Source of the DNA: a virus
Reading direction: 5' to 3' (one strand)
Virus record (IMG/VR): IMGVR_UViG_3300019761_000005
Location: 1-35,935 of that record
Length of the DNA: 35,935 nt
Position 1 is the stretch's first letter; every line of letters starts with the position of its first letter. The notes beneath the pieces are model-generated. The model had not been told where the DNA came from and searched no databases. It saw only the letters and a program-made list of their open reading frames with translations. The translations under genes and the position numbers were made by a program. Shown piece after piece: positions 12,573-22,548 of this stretch.

Positions 12573-13052
12573 TTATTTAGTTAATTTAGTTAGTTCCCAT
12601 ATCCAATATAAAAAAGGCATCCATTTTTCATATCCCATGCCGAAAATAGTTCCAGCTGCAAACATTAATAAATATGTGGTTTTATTATTTGCTGCTTGAC
12701 TTTTTTTAATAAAATGAGTTTCTTTTAAAATATTTATAGCGTATGTGTGTATACTTTCTTTAACGTCTTGTGTTGCGTGTCTATTTTTAAGTAAACTTGT
12801 CTCAACTCGTGCTGTTTGATTATATAACTCTCGGTTATCTATGTCTTGCTTTGGCGTTTCCATTTTTTTAAACTCGCTATATTTTTTTTTAAGTTCTTCT
12901 TTTTTATCACTGTTCTTAACAATTTCTTCTATATTGTCTAACTGCTCTTGAACTATTTCTTTCAAATCTTCATCTTCTTTGGGTTCAACGCTTTTTCTAT
13001 GTCTTCTTAGTTCGTGTTCTAAGTCGTCCGAAGGTGCTTTAAATTCTGCCAT
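12573..13052 (-). CDS. Membrane-anchored coiled-coil protein of the lysis region
   Basis: 159 residues: a charged helical N-terminal two thirds (about 30-70 strongly coiled-coil-like) followed by one or two membrane helices near the C-terminus (TYLLMFAAGTIFGMG, then PFLYWIWELTKL). The orientation is opposite to a classic inner-membrane spanin, which has its anchor at the N-terminus. It sits between the fibre chaperone and the holin, so it may be a second holin-type or lysis accessory protein. Not recognised. Confidence 0.72.
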   Translation of the reverse strand: MAEFKAPSDDLEHELRRHRKSVEPKEDEDLKEIVQEQLDNIEEIVKNSDKKEELKKKYSEFKKMETPKQDIDNRELYNQTARVETSLLKNRHATQDVKESIHTYAINILKETHFIKKSQAANNKTTYLLMFAAGTIFGMGYEKWMPFLYWIWELTKLTK

Positions 13053-13468
13053 TATTCAACACCTACAATTTGACCTTTAGCTTCTAAGGCTAATCTCTTT
13101 GCTTCTTTAAGTTCTGCAAAAGTTACTACCTCGAAAGGTGCTTCTCCTCTTGATACTGTTTTCCACTCTGTTGTATATTCATCAGGAAGTTGGTTTATTA
13201 ATCCCTCCATAACTACATCTAAAATATCAGTCCTGCTTTCAGGGTCTGCGTAGAATATTTTACCTGATGTTGTTGTAACTGTTAAATTATTTAATTTCTG
13301 CTCTTTGCTTTGGACAGTATCATATTGTAAAGAATCTTTATTTAGTCCATCTAATAATTCTTGTGGCATAAAATCTTTTTGGTACTCTATCCAATCATCT
13401 GGAATTTTTTTGAAAGAACCAGTTGATGTTGTTCCGTCTTCTTGAATTTTATATGCTTGTTTATACAT
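13052..13468 (-). CDS. DUF4376-type tail fibre assembly protein
   Basis: 138 residues. The C-terminal half has the DUF4376 pattern (YADPESRTDILDVVMEGL, then TEWKTVSRGEAPFEVVTFAEL and an ending helix EAKRLALEAKGQ). Proteins of this family lie directly after tail fibre genes and are thought to help fibre folding or attachment. It follows the fibre gene without a gap (shared base at 13468) and overlaps the next gene by one base. Confidence 0.82.
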   Translation of the reverse strand: MYKQAYKIQEDGTTSTGSFKKIPDDWIEYQKDFMPQELLDGLNKDSLQYDTVQSKEQKLNNLTVTTTSGKIFYADPESRTDILDVVMEGLINQLPDEYTTEWKTVSRGEAPFEVVTFAELKEAKRLALEAKGQIVGVE

Positions 13469-14586
13469 TATCTTCCTCCTATTATGTGAAATGCTAAATT
13501 ATCCCAGTTTGTAGCTGTAAATCCATTATTGGCAACAGGTATAAAAGTAAAGCCATTAACGGTTTTATTTATAATTCTGTATCTCTCTCTAACATCTGTA
13601 TTTGGGATATAGTTAGCATATGGAATAATAGTATAATTAGTATTAGACATTGATGCAGAAAAAGTGACATTAAAGCCACCTGCGTTATTGATAGAGGCGA
13701 TATTAAAAGCATCAATTATTGATCCTGCATTATCAAAATATGCCCAGCTGGTACATTGATTTTTAATCCAGCTACCGTTTTGTTTTAAAATTTCTTCACC
13801 TGCATTCTGTCCTGCATAATCTTCATCGGATATATTTAGTCTAGTATCTGGTGTAGACTCTGTTTTTACTTTCCATTTATCATCCGCTAAGTCGTAATAA
13901 GGTATATACCCGTCTGCCAAGCCTGTAGTGTCAATTTCTTTATCTTTAATTCCACCTAGAAGAATGTCATAATCTGGCATCGTTGCTACTCTTGTTTGAC
14001 CGGCTGTTATTAAAGAAGCACTAAAAGATATTTTAGAAGTTACGCTAAATAATCTAAATACAGATGTGTCAAATTCGTTTTGCACCTGAACAGTACCTTG
14101 TTGCCATTCAAATCCATTCCCAGAAGCGTTAGCTTTTAGAAACCATTGGGGAATAGGTGCAGGAACTGCTGTGTTTATTCCTTGGGCAGATTCTGATAAA
14201 GTTAAATTTCTTGCATTATTTGCATCGTTTTGTTGTGTTAAATATGTTTGATAGTCTTGGTCATTGTTTACTGTTTTCGCTAACCAATCACCACCTGTTT
14301 GGTAGTCTGTTTCTCTTGTTATATCTAACTGTCTTACAAGAGTTACCATGTCTCCATCTGTTGCAGGAATAACAAGTGTTACTGTTCCTCCATTATCTCC
14401 ATCTATGACAAGAGTATAGTCTGTTACTATTGTCAAAATATCCGCAGCATCATCTGCAACGTTCCCCACTGGTGTTAGATATGCTATTAAATCAGATTCT
14501 GTAAATATCTTAAAATTAAATATAAAATCTGTATCTCCTGCTGATGCAGTAAATTCATTTCTTGGTTTGTTACTATTTAATGCCAT
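13468..14586 (-). CDS. T7-type tail fibre protein
   Basis: 372 residues. The N-terminal ~130 residues fit the tail-attachment domain of T7 gp17-like fibres (FIFNFKIFTESDLIAYL, DYTLVIDGDNGGTVTL, TLVRQLDITRETDYQ, then a helix DYQTYLTQQND). A low-complexity stalk follows. The C-terminus (FNVTFSASMSNTNYTIIPYA to HIIGGR) looks like a compact receptor-binding tip of the kind shared by many fibres. It would bind the host surface. Short for the family (T7 gp17 has 553 residues). AAAAAGGAG site; fibre chaperone follows. Confidence 0.88.
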   Translation of the reverse strand: MALNSNKPRNEFTASAGDTDFIFNFKIFTESDLIAYLTPVGNVADDAADILTIVTDYTLVIDGDNGGTVTLVIPATDGDMVTLVRQLDITRETDYQTGGDWLAKTVNNDQDYQTYLTQQNDANNARNLTLSESAQGINTAVPAPIPQWFLKANASGNGFEWQQGTVQVQNEFDTSVFRLFSVTSKISFSASLITAGQTRVATMPDYDILLGGIKDKEIDTTGLADGYIPYYDLADDKWKVKTESTPDTRLNISDEDYAGQNAGEEILKQNGSWIKNQCTSWAYFDNAGSIIDAFNIASINNAGGFNVTFSASMSNTNYTIIPYANYIPNTDVRERYRIINKTVNGFTFIPVANNGFTATNWDNLAFHIIGGR

Positions 14587-14598
14587 GCTTTCTCCTTT

Positions 14599-16716
14599 TT
14601 AATCAAGCCAGTCAAATTTATCTTGACCATATTCTTTTTTTCTTTTTCTTAATGATCTCTTTTCTTTTCTCTCATAGTCTTCATCAAATGCAATCTTTAA
14701 ATTTCTTGCTATATATCTCTCAATAAGTAGCTTTGTATAAAATGTATTAACTGGATTCGCGTGTCTATTTACAAAATCTACAGCTTCACTTCCGATGTTA
14801 GTATCATCTCCTTTAATTGCTTGCTGTAGGTTACCAACTGTTAATTTTACCGTATCTTCAATTAATCCACCCGTTGGACCACCAATACCAGGTGCGAACT
14901 TTTGCCCGTATCTTGTTTGGTCTGAGAAGAATAAATCTCCGAATATACCTGCTCCACCACCTTGCAATGCTGCAGCACTCCAAAACTTAGCTTTTGCCTC
15001 TTTGTCTAGTCTTTCATCAAATACGTTTCCACCCTCTCTGGGTGTAAATCCTTTTGCTGCATCTTTTGCCATCATTGCAGCAGCACCTAACAGCGTAGAA
15101 CTTGCTAATAGTGCAGAGCCATAAGCAACTCTACTTCCTAGACCTCTTTGCATGAAGATTCTTGCTCCGTGTTGTTGCATAAAAGTAATAGTGAATGATT
15201 GAAATTGAGTAGAAGTTCTCGTAAATTCTCCCATTCCCGTACCTTTCTCTCTACCTGCTGTGGTAATTGCTCTTACTCTTGCAGTAGGAACTAGCACCGC
15301 GTAGTCTGCTTGCTCTTGTACTTCTTCTAATAGTCTAATCATTTCAGGCTCTGATAAATCCTTTAAACTTCTTCCGTTTAAAAGTTTGTGCATATACTCA
15401 GTTTGGAAAGACTTCCTTGCTGCTTCCGTCCAAATATTCATAAAGGTAGCTCTCATAAGTGCCTCTGATGCTCTTGCCCAAAATCCCTCTCCAACTTCTG
15501 AAAACCTTTGAGTTACTTCACTGTTGAAAACCTCTGCTCCTAATCCTGCTCTTATTGCATCTTCTTGATTCTTTATTTTAAAGTTCTTTACAAATTCTTT
15601 CATGGTCTTAAAAGGATTCATTCCATGATATGCAGTGTTTACCATAAGTGACCCAAAGTCAGATACAGCAGAAAGTGTCGCAGCGCCTAGCATTGTTGCA
15701 GTATTTACACCTCTTAGTGTTTGTGCTGCTGGTCCAAGTAGTCCGATGCCTTGCAAGTCTGTGTCTACTTTTCCGCTCACTACATTAAACATTGCATCAG
15801 TATAGGCATCAAAGCCTTTACCTGTTCCCTCTTTTTTAACTTTTGTCTTAAGGGTATCGAACATATGTATAGGATTGGGACCTAGTATCTCAACTAAACT
15901 CATATCCGTAGTTAATCCTCTAATATGATTATCAATCGAAGCTAAGGGGTCAATGTTCCCATATTTCTCTTGGTATGTTATCCACGCATCAGAATCTTTA
16001 AAGTGCAGTATTCTTGGGTCACTATGCTTATTAGCGATAGACTTTCCTCTTCCTACTGAACCCTCTTTAACTTTATTTAATCCACCTGTAGAAATTGTGT
16101 TATACACATAACCTAAATCTAAATCATTTTCTTTTAATAGAGGCTGGATAAAATTAATCCACTCGTCTTTACCTGCTTTTTGTATCGCAACTCTATCGTG
16201 AGCCTGTGGCATATATCCATAATTTAATTTACCTAGATTTCCACCGAACTCATTAAACCTTGTTCTTAGCCATTCTGACACATCTGCCCATTCTCCTGCC
16301 ATCTTTTTGGCAGAATCACTTACATTAATATCTCCAAATACTGCTCTTACGAAATCTCGTGATAGTTCTTTGTTTCTATCAAATCCTAGTTTTGTAGTGC
16401 TTAGCTTTTGTTTTAATTCTACAATTTTACTTTCTGCCATTCCTTGAAGTGCTTTTTGTCTATAAAATACGTTTGAATTAGTAGCTTTTCCATACATGTC
16501 TTGGGCTAATATGCTTCTTAATCCAGTTTCTATACCCTCAGGATGGTTCTCCATTGTTTTAAATAGTCTTTGTTGTGCCTCTTTTGTTTTAGTAAGCAGT
16601 TCTTTTTTACGCTTTAGTTCTCCACGCATTACTTTTTCTGCTTCATCAATTCCTTTTGACTCTACAAATTTTCTAATATTCTCTGCATCTTCTAAGCCTA
16701 AATAACAATCAGCCAT
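14599..16716 (-). CDS. Large internal virion (ejection) protein, gp16-like C-terminal part
   Basis: 705 residues, mostly helical, with hydrophobic segments around TLRGVNTATMLGAATLSAV and YGSALLASSTLLGAAAMMA. The latter fits the C-terminal half of T7 gp16-like ejection proteins, which cross the inner membrane. I chose ATG 16716 because it forms a TAATG overlap with the upstream gene and has AAGAAGG before it; an in-frame ATG at 16737 is less likely. Together with the 376-residue gene upstream it replaces the single ~1300-residue gp16 of T7. I see no lytic transglycosylase motif. Confidence 0.82.
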   Translation of the reverse strand: MADCYLGLEDAENIRKFVESKGIDEAEKVMRGELKRKKELLTKTKEAQQRLFKTMENHPEGIETGLRSILAQDMYGKATNSNVFYRQKALQGMAESKIVELKQKLSTTKLGFDRNKELSRDFVRAVFGDINVSDSAKKMAGEWADVSEWLRTRFNEFGGNLGKLNYGYMPQAHDRVAIQKAGKDEWINFIQPLLKENDLDLGYVYNTISTGGLNKVKEGSVGRGKSIANKHSDPRILHFKDSDAWITYQEKYGNIDPLASIDNHIRGLTTDMSLVEILGPNPIHMFDTLKTKVKKEGTGKGFDAYTDAMFNVVSGKVDTDLQGIGLLGPAAQTLRGVNTATMLGAATLSAVSDFGSLMVNTAYHGMNPFKTMKEFVKNFKIKNQEDAIRAGLGAEVFNSEVTQRFSEVGEGFWARASEALMRATFMNIWTEAARKSFQTEYMHKLLNGRSLKDLSEPEMIRLLEEVQEQADYAVLVPTARVRAITTAGREKGTGMGEFTRTSTQFQSFTITFMQQHGARIFMQRGLGSRVAYGSALLASSTLLGAAAMMAKDAAKGFTPREGGNVFDERLDKEAKAKFWSAAALQGGGAGIFGDLFFSDQTRYGQKFAPGIGGPTGGLIEDTVKLTVGNLQQAIKGDDTNIGSEAVDFVNRHANPVNTFYTKLLIERYIARNLKIAFDEDYERKEKRSLRKRKKEYGQDKFDWLD

Positions 16717-17846
16717 TACTGCACCCTTCTTAAACATTTAAATAAATCTTCCATTTGAGTAGACTCTGTATCAATCTCGGTTTCTAATTCTTTGTAACTT
16801 TTTTGTATTGGAGATCCTTTCTCATCTGTTCCCATAGTTAATTGAAGATCTTCATCTTTTATATCTTTAAATTCCATTGCTTCTACTTCTCTTTCGCTTG
16901 GCATTTCGTTTAGTTCTTGTCCTTTTTTATTAGGGTTTTGAATCTCATCTATTCCACTTCCAAACTCTGTCTTGTGCATATTCTGAACGTGACCATCTAG
17001 GTCTTGTACTGCATTATCTTTAGCTAGATTTGTATAGTCTCTTGCTAACTCAGGGTCTTTAACTTTTAGTTGTGCTATGCCTTTAGCAGTTAAGTCATAA
17101 GTTGCACTTCCTGCTGCCCTAAATGCTCCTGCTGTTGCTATTGAGCTAAGGGCTGTTATTGATTCTTCTATAATAGAAGTCTTTAATTCTAGCTCTTTTT
17201 TAAATGAATAAACTTTAGGGGCAATAATTCCTTGCGCTCCCGTTTCAATTAATGCTTCTTGTCCAAATGCCCTTAAGGCGTTTAATCCTATTTTAGGACC
17301 AGCGATAAAAGTACCTAAAGGAAGTGTAGCTAGTGTAATAGGGTCAGTCATAACTCCACCCATTGTTCCTAACATTTTTGCAGATGTGTACTCTGATTTA
17401 CTTAAAGCATCTAAAGAAGTTAAATAGTCGCTCTTTGCTCTTGATTCTGAAGCATCTTTAATGCTCTTTAGATTCTTTAATCCGTATGCCTTTTCTAACT
17501 CTTTAAATTTTAAGTAAGCTTGCCCCCCAGTTAAACCACCTATCTCTGATTTGTCAGCTGCTATTGTTTCTATCTTTCCTTTGTTGTATAAATCCTCATA
17601 TTGCTCAATAGCATCAGGGCTCATAATTGCCACTCTTTTAAAAATATCTTTATTCTCTGGGCTTCTCTTTGCCCAATCACTTAATTCTGGTTTTAAATCC
17701 TCATAATAATAGTCTTGTTCTGATGTACTTAAATTTACAGAAGTAAAGTTTTTAAAAGAAGCGTTAAGCGTTTCTCCCCAAGTGGGCTTTGGCTGATATT
17801 CTTCTAAATTTGTTTGTGTCTCTACATCTGCATTATTATAATACAT
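16716..17846 (-). CDS. Internal virion protein, gp16-like N-terminal part
   Basis: 376 residues. After ~140 charged residues there is a hydrophobic stretch (MLGTMGGVMTDPITLATLPLGT) reading MTDP-(x)-LP, a pattern common in the middle of phage ejection proteins. A second Ala-rich helix (SIATAGAFRAAGSATYD) follows, then an acidic tail. The stop codon is shared with the start of the 705-residue gene (TAATG). That suggests the two products are made in fixed ratio and act together in the ejection channel. Confidence 0.78.
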   Translation of the reverse strand: MYYNNADVETQTNLEEYQPKPTWGETLNASFKNFTSVNLSTSEQDYYYEDLKPELSDWAKRSPENKDIFKRVAIMSPDAIEQYEDLYNKGKIETIAADKSEIGGLTGGQAYLKFKELEKAYGLKNLKSIKDASESRAKSDYLTSLDALSKSEYTSAKMLGTMGGVMTDPITLATLPLGTFIAGPKIGLNALRAFGQEALIETGAQGIIAPKVYSFKKELELKTSIIEESITALSSIATAGAFRAAGSATYDLTAKGIAQLKVKDPELARDYTNLAKDNAVQDLDGHVQNMHKTEFGSGIDEIQNPNKKGQELNEMPSEREVEAMEFKDIKDEDLQLTMGTDEKGSPIQKSYKELETEIDTESTQMEDLFKCLRRVQ

Positions 17847-19882
17847 TATTTTAACTCCAAGATAAATGGTTTGTTTCCTGCTTCTGCCAAGAAACCATTC
17901 ATATATTTTACCCTATATTTTCCATTACCTACTGAAATTAACTGACCGTCTTGAATAACTCTAATTGCGTTCTCTTTGCTCATACCTTGAAACTCATTTG
18001 TAAACATATCAGGGGTCAAGTCGTCCACATAGTCATCTATATCATCTTCGGTCTTTCCAAAAGGTAATATATAGTTTTGGTCGTTTCTAGTTCCTACTCC
18101 ACCTATTACACCATTTAATGCTTCTTTTCCATTATCATACTCTCCAAGCTCTCCTTGTTCTTCTGCTTTAAAAGCTGCATACGATAAAGTTGCTTCAATT
18201 AAAGCTTCTCTTTGTCCTGACCCTGCATATCTTAAAGCGTTTCCCATCTCTGCATTGAAGTCGCTCATAATATCTTTTGTTAAAATAGCACCCTTATTTT
18301 CTTTTCTAATTCTGCTACCCATAAGGATATTAGTTGCTAGTTGGTTATTACCTTGTTTTACAATGCTTCCAACATAAGAGAATAATTTTGCACCTTTTTT
18401 ATTTAGTTGTCTATATACAGCATTTGAGCTATCAGGAACACTTGTCTCAATAGTGTTGATTACTCCTAATATATCTTCTATTGGAGTCGTAGGGCTTGTG
18501 ATAAATGCAGTCATCTCTTTTGCTTCTTCATCTGTTAAAAGATAATCTGCACCCTTTCCGTACTTGCTCATATTAATACCAGACATTTGCTGTCTCTTCA
18601 TAAGTATATCGCTATTAGTTGCAATGTCATTAGATAAAGATATAGACTCTGTGGGTTCATTTAATCCCTCCGCAACACTCAGGCTAATTGGATCCTTTTT
18701 GCTCATTGTTGTCTTTTCTGACATTACTTTTTTAAGTTTTCCAATTATATCAACACTAAATTTACTTCCCTTTTCAGAACTTTCAAGTTTATTTACTTCT
18801 GCTTGTTGTTCAGGTAAACTCAATTCCTCAAACTCCGATATTATTCCAAAGGCTTGTTTGGATAATTCAAAGTCTTTTCTCTCGTCTTCTGAGAGTGTTA
18901 ATGATAGTCTGTCTAACTCTTCTGAGTTAACTGGTATCTTTCCTGCATCATATACAGCAGAACCATCTTTAAGATAACCCTTAACTTTTGTATCATAAAT
19001 CTTTTTTTCAGCCTTTATCTTGCTGTATGCGTTGTTATATATTTTATTAAGAGAGGCTTTTACTTTTGAGTATTGGTTGGGAGTATATCCTTTAGGAATT
19101 TCTTTATTAAATTCATCTACTACGCTTTTTGCTCCTGCAATATCTCCATCTTGAAGTAATCCATTTAACTCATTCTCTGCAACACCTTTATTAATAGTAA
19201 ATTCAAAGTCTGAAATCATTGTTATATATTCAGAATCAGAAATGACACCATCTGTCATAAGTGAAGTTGTGTACTCATCTAAAGAATGTCTAATTAGGTC
19301 TGCACTTTTCAAGTCTCCTGATGAGATAGCATTAATTAACTCACTTGATTTTAGTCCGGCATACTGTGTAAACTTTGCTCTTTGTAGTGTAATATCGTCA
19401 TTTTGTTTCTTAGTAGCTAATTTATTGTAAGTATTGCTCACTACTTTACTTGAAGATATTCCTAGTGCCATTTCTATATCAGGTATATTCGTTTCTTTTT
19501 TAATACCTTCTAAATATCCATCCATTGAAGCCATATAAGCGTCAGGGTCGTTTTTATGCTCTATCGCTAACTCGTTAGATTTATTTTTAATATCAATCTC
19601 TGTATCTGCCAGATATGTTGCTTTTCTTGTGCTATTATAAGCTTGACCGTAAATAGTATAAACACTTTCTTTGTGTAGTGGTTTACCAGACATTTGGTCT
19701 TTATATGCTTGTTCTTCCGCTTCAATTGCTCTTTGCTTTCCTGCTTCTTGCGTTGCAAAGCTACCCCATTGCTCCATTTTTGCTGAAAGATTTTGATAGG
19801 CATTTGCTTGTTGTTGTGCAATTAATCCACTTGCACTTACATTTGCTCTAACTTCAGGTGCTGAATATCTTGGTACTGGCAT
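17846..19882 (-). CDS. Internal virion protein, gp15-like
   Basis: 678 residues, helical and hydrophilic, with no membrane segment. The start (MPVPRYSAPEVRANVSASGL ... NAYQNLSAKMEQWGSFATQE) is typical of podoviral gp15-like core proteins, and the position between the gp14-like and gp16-like genes matches T7 order. A C-terminal segment (ENAIRVIQDGQLISVGNGKYRVKY) resembles the end of related virion proteins. Its product would sit in the head core and form part of the periplasmic ejection tunnel. Confidence 0.8.
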   Translation of the reverse strand: MPVPRYSAPEVRANVSASGLIAQQQANAYQNLSAKMEQWGSFATQEAGKQRAIEAEEQAYKDQMSGKPLHKESVYTIYGQAYNSTRKATYLADTEIDIKNKSNELAIEHKNDPDAYMASMDGYLEGIKKETNIPDIEMALGISSSKVVSNTYNKLATKKQNDDITLQRAKFTQYAGLKSSELINAISSGDLKSADLIRHSLDEYTTSLMTDGVISDSEYITMISDFEFTINKGVAENELNGLLQDGDIAGAKSVVDEFNKEIPKGYTPNQYSKVKASLNKIYNNAYSKIKAEKKIYDTKVKGYLKDGSAVYDAGKIPVNSEELDRLSLTLSEDERKDFELSKQAFGIISEFEELSLPEQQAEVNKLESSEKGSKFSVDIIGKLKKVMSEKTTMSKKDPISLSVAEGLNEPTESISLSNDIATNSDILMKRQQMSGINMSKYGKGADYLLTDEEAKEMTAFITSPTTPIEDILGVINTIETSVPDSSNAVYRQLNKKGAKLFSYVGSIVKQGNNQLATNILMGSRIRKENKGAILTKDIMSDFNAEMGNALRYAGSGQREALIEATLSYAAFKAEEQGELGEYDNGKEALNGVIGGVGTRNDQNYILPFGKTEDDIDDYVDDLTPDMFTNEFQGMSKENAIRVIQDGQLISVGNGKYRVKYMNGFLAEAGNKPFILELK

Positions 19883-19891
19883 ATCTTTCCT

Positions 19892-20281
19892 TTACTGTAA
19901 TTTAGAGTAATCCGAAGCACCTTTTAATAAAGAACTCCCTGCGTTTAAATACCCTTGTGATTTAGCACTTTTTCCTGCACTTCTTGATGCTTCTGCACTT
20001 GCTATTGCTCCTGACTCTATTAGTGTCTCGTCATATCTTTCTCTTCTAATGTCTTCTTGCTGTAGTGCAGATAATGAAGATATAGTTCTTCCTTGTGCTG
20101 CTGCTGATACATTTTGTGCTGCTAGTGTTTCTAATAAAGCCCTCTTTCTCTCAATCGTTGATGTTCTTGCATCTGCTTCGGATTGTCTCGATTGTGCTTC
20201 GTACGCTTTTGATTGTGCTTTGCCTTGTTGTACAGAACTGTATGTTTTGAGTAATGCTGACCCTATTGATACTGCTGTCAT
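19892..20281 (-). CDS. Small internal virion protein, gp14-like
   Basis: 129 residues, Ala/Ser/Gln-rich and helical (AQSKAYEAQSRQSEADARTS, then a Gly/Ser/Lys C-terminus). Composition, size and place directly after the tail tube B gene match the gp14-like internal virion proteins that form the outer-membrane pore in T7-type phages. A segment AQGRTISSLSALQQEDIRRER looks like the conserved part. It overlaps the tail tube B gene by 4 bases. Confidence 0.78.
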   Translation of the reverse strand: MTAVSIGSALLKTYSSVQQGKAQSKAYEAQSRQSEADARTSTIERKRALLETLAAQNVSAAAQGRTISSLSALQQEDIRRERYDETLIESGAIASAEASRSAGKSAKSQGYLNAGSSLLKGASDYSKLQ

Positions 20282-21945
20282 CTTGTTTGTACCTCTGTTT
20301 CTATACTTAGTAATCTAAAGGGAGTAGGAGTGTCGCTTGAAACTTTATAGCTTTGTAACCGTCCATACCCTAAATGCCTAATTTCTTTAATTCCGCTAAA
20401 AGGCTGTGTTGCTGTGTCCAACTTGTCTACATTAAACCGCCTAAATGCTATTACTTTCCCATCAACTTTCATTTCTTGTGTTTCATAAACCCTGTAAGTG
20501 CTTTTTAATATTCTCTTTTCTCTATTAACAGAACTCCCATCACCTACATTCGGACTTATTGGTAAAGGGTCTATTTCTGCATTATATCCAAGTCCTACTT
20601 TTACCTGAGTAAATGTTCTCTCAGTTGTTACCTGACCGCCTACTACTGTTTTGCTTTCCATAACACTATTATCTGCTAAAATTTGAACAACTTGACCTTC
20701 TAAATGATTTAGACCTGTTATGGTTGGTCCACCTGCTCCTGCTATAATAGAGGAATCTGTATATAGGTCATCTACTGCTTTTTCTAAATAATAGCCACCT
20801 GCTCTTTGAACTAAAAAATATAAATCGTCATAGACTGATTCAATACTTTTAAATGTTCCTTGCGTGACCCATCTTGTCCACCCTGCAACTTCTTCTACTC
20901 TTAATGTGTTAAATGCGGCCATTGTTCCATCATCATTTACAAGTAAAACTAAGTTTGAAATATCCTTACTTGTACCTCTAACAGCAGTTATATCAATAGG
21001 ATTAGATATAATATCATATGCCAATGTACTTGCACTTGTTGCTGTGTAGCCATCTTCTCCAAAGTTATAGATAAATTCTCTTAAATTTCTTCCGCTTCTA
21101 TCCATGAAAAGTGTAGATCCGTCTAAGAGTTCATTCCTAACTCCTTCTGTGCTTCCGTAATTAGTGTGTCTTGTCCACGAACTATCGCTAGGAGTAATAG
21201 GCTTTGCAGTATTACTAAATTCTCCACCTTCTGTAAAGATTTGTATTTGTCTACCAGGGAATATATTAACTATAGGATTTATTTGGTCAGTGTCTAAAGT
21301 GTCGTATATTCCTTCGTCTGCTAATCCAGTACCTGTACTTAAGTTGTAAAAATCATTTGTTTTACTTGCCGTGATTGTTTGAGGCCTTGATTTTAAACCA
21401 GCAAACCAAAGTCTACTCTCAAAAAAAGTACAATAACCAGGCCATCCTCTAGTAACACTTATAACTGGCTCGTTTCCAGAACCATAATCAAATAAAGGTA
21501 TGTTAGTCAATGTGATATTTGAAATACTCCACACTCCTGTGCCACTATCTCTTATAAGGGCTTGGGGCTGATGGTTTTTATGCGTTATTATCATAGTGTC
21601 TGCAGATTGTGCATAACCTAATTCTCTAACTTCTAAAAGTGTGAATGTGGTTGTAATATTCTGAATAAATACATCATTGAAATAAATAGCTATATTGTTA
21701 AGTGTAAATACTAAAATATATGATTGCGCGATGTTAAATGAAAACCTTGCAAGTCTACCATCAGACCCTATATCTGCAATAAATTCAGTTCCTCTTCTTT
21801 TAAATTGCCCTCCATGTGGATGACATATAGTGTTTAGTCCATCTGCTACCGATGTGTAATATTTAGTTAAATCTACTCTTGCATAAGCAGTAGGGGATAA
21901 TATACCACCGTTTAGAGAGTTTTGGAATACTTTTTTTCTACCCAT
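20278..21945 (-). CDS. Tail tubular protein B-like (tail nozzle) protein
   Basis: 555 residues, beta-rich. The start is diagnostic of the podoviral nozzle/stabilisation family: FQNSLNGGILSP then ARVDLTKYYTSVADGLN and GGQFKRRGTEFI. A later WPGYCTFFESRLWFAG segment (about residues 165-180) and TEGGEFSN also fit. It would form the distal part of the short tail below the adaptor. The adaptor gene directly upstream overlaps by one base. Confidence 0.88.
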   Translation of the reverse strand: MGRKKVFQNSLNGGILSPTAYARVDLTKYYTSVADGLNTICHPHGGQFKRRGTEFIADIGSDGRLARFSFNIAQSYILVFTLNNIAIYFNDVFIQNITTTFTLLEVRELGYAQSADTMIITHKNHQPQALIRDSGTGVWSISNITLTNIPLFDYGSGNEPVISVTRGWPGYCTFFESRLWFAGLKSRPQTITASKTNDFYNLSTGTGLADEGIYDTLDTDQINPIVNIFPGRQIQIFTEGGEFSNTAKPITPSDSSWTRHTNYGSTEGVRNELLDGSTLFMDRSGRNLREFIYNFGEDGYTATSASTLAYDIISNPIDITAVRGTSKDISNLVLLVNDDGTMAAFNTLRVEEVAGWTRWVTQGTFKSIESVYDDLYFLVQRAGGYYLEKAVDDLYTDSSIIAGAGGPTITGLNHLEGQVVQILADNSVMESKTVVGGQVTTERTFTQVKVGLGYNAEIDPLPISPNVGDGSSVNREKRILKSTYRVYETQEMKVDGKVIAFRRFNVDKLDTATQPFSGIKEIRHLGYGRLQSYKVSSDTPTPFRLLSIETEVQTR

Positions 21946-22502
21946 TATATAACTCTTACTCTAATATAAGGGTCATCTTGAATAGGTACAGATGGCTGAG
22001 ATTGGCTATCTGCATATGATGCCCTTCTTAATTCCATTTCATAGCCTTTTTGCATTAATTCTAATTTTTTATAATCTTCTGTAACTGATATACATAATTG
22101 TTTTGCCAAATAATATTCAAAAGCTTTAATAAAATAAGCGGGAAATTGATCTTCTTTTATTTTCCAAATATAATCTATTTCTATATCTTTATAGTCTGAA
22201 TATAATTTATCTCCTAATATTCTATATGTAGAAACAGGATATGTAGTTATAAGCATTATTAAATCAGTAGGAAGTTGAAATTGATATTTATATTCATTCT
22301 CTGGTGATGCTGTTAGTCTTGATAATTTCTTTTTTTTAGTTGCGAAATTCCATCTTTTAGAAGATAAGATTGCAAGATATGAACTTTCATACAAGTTTTC
22401 ACCTGCTGTTGCTCCTGCTCCCGGATTATCAAAAGAAGATATTGGTTCATCCCCTAAAAGGATTAACGCGTTTGAAACAAGTTTGATTTTACTAAATGCC
22501 AT
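21945..22502 (-). CDS. Tail tubular protein A-like adaptor
   Basis: 185 residues with the adaptor pattern: KLVSNALILLGDEPISSFD at the N-terminus, SSYLAILSSKRWNFATKK, and then the mid-protein YQFQLPTDLIMLITTY and AFEYYLAKQLCISVT. Such proteins attach the tail to the portal ring in T7-type and related podoviruses. AAGGAG site. A hairpin at 22518-22540 separates it from the head genes. Confidence 0.88.
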   Translation of the reverse strand: MAFSKIKLVSNALILLGDEPISSFDNPGAGATAGENLYESSYLAILSSKRWNFATKKKKLSRLTASPENEYKYQFQLPTDLIMLITTYPVSTYRILGDKLYSDYKDIEIDYIWKIKEDQFPAYFIKAFEYYLAKQLCISVTEDYKKLELMQKGYEMELRRASYADSQSQPSVPIQDDPYIRVRVI

Positions 22503-22517
22503 AAATACTCCTTAAAC

Positions 22518-22540
22518 GAGAGCATGTTCGCCATACTCTC
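22518..22540 (-). terminator. Intercistronic hairpin after the head genes
   Basis: On the minus strand GAGAGTATG and CATGCTCTC form a 9-bp stem (one G-U) with a GCGAA loop, followed by GTTTAAGG. The T run is short, so it would be a leaky terminator or an mRNA-stabilising end. It lies just where output should drop, between capsid/decoration genes and tail genes. Confidence 0.55.
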
Positions 22541-22548
22541 TATTAAAG

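Noticed and set aside
12573-13052. Inner-membrane spanin
   Set aside because: The membrane anchor is at the C-terminus and the coiled coil would be cytoplasmic, the reverse of an i-spanin.
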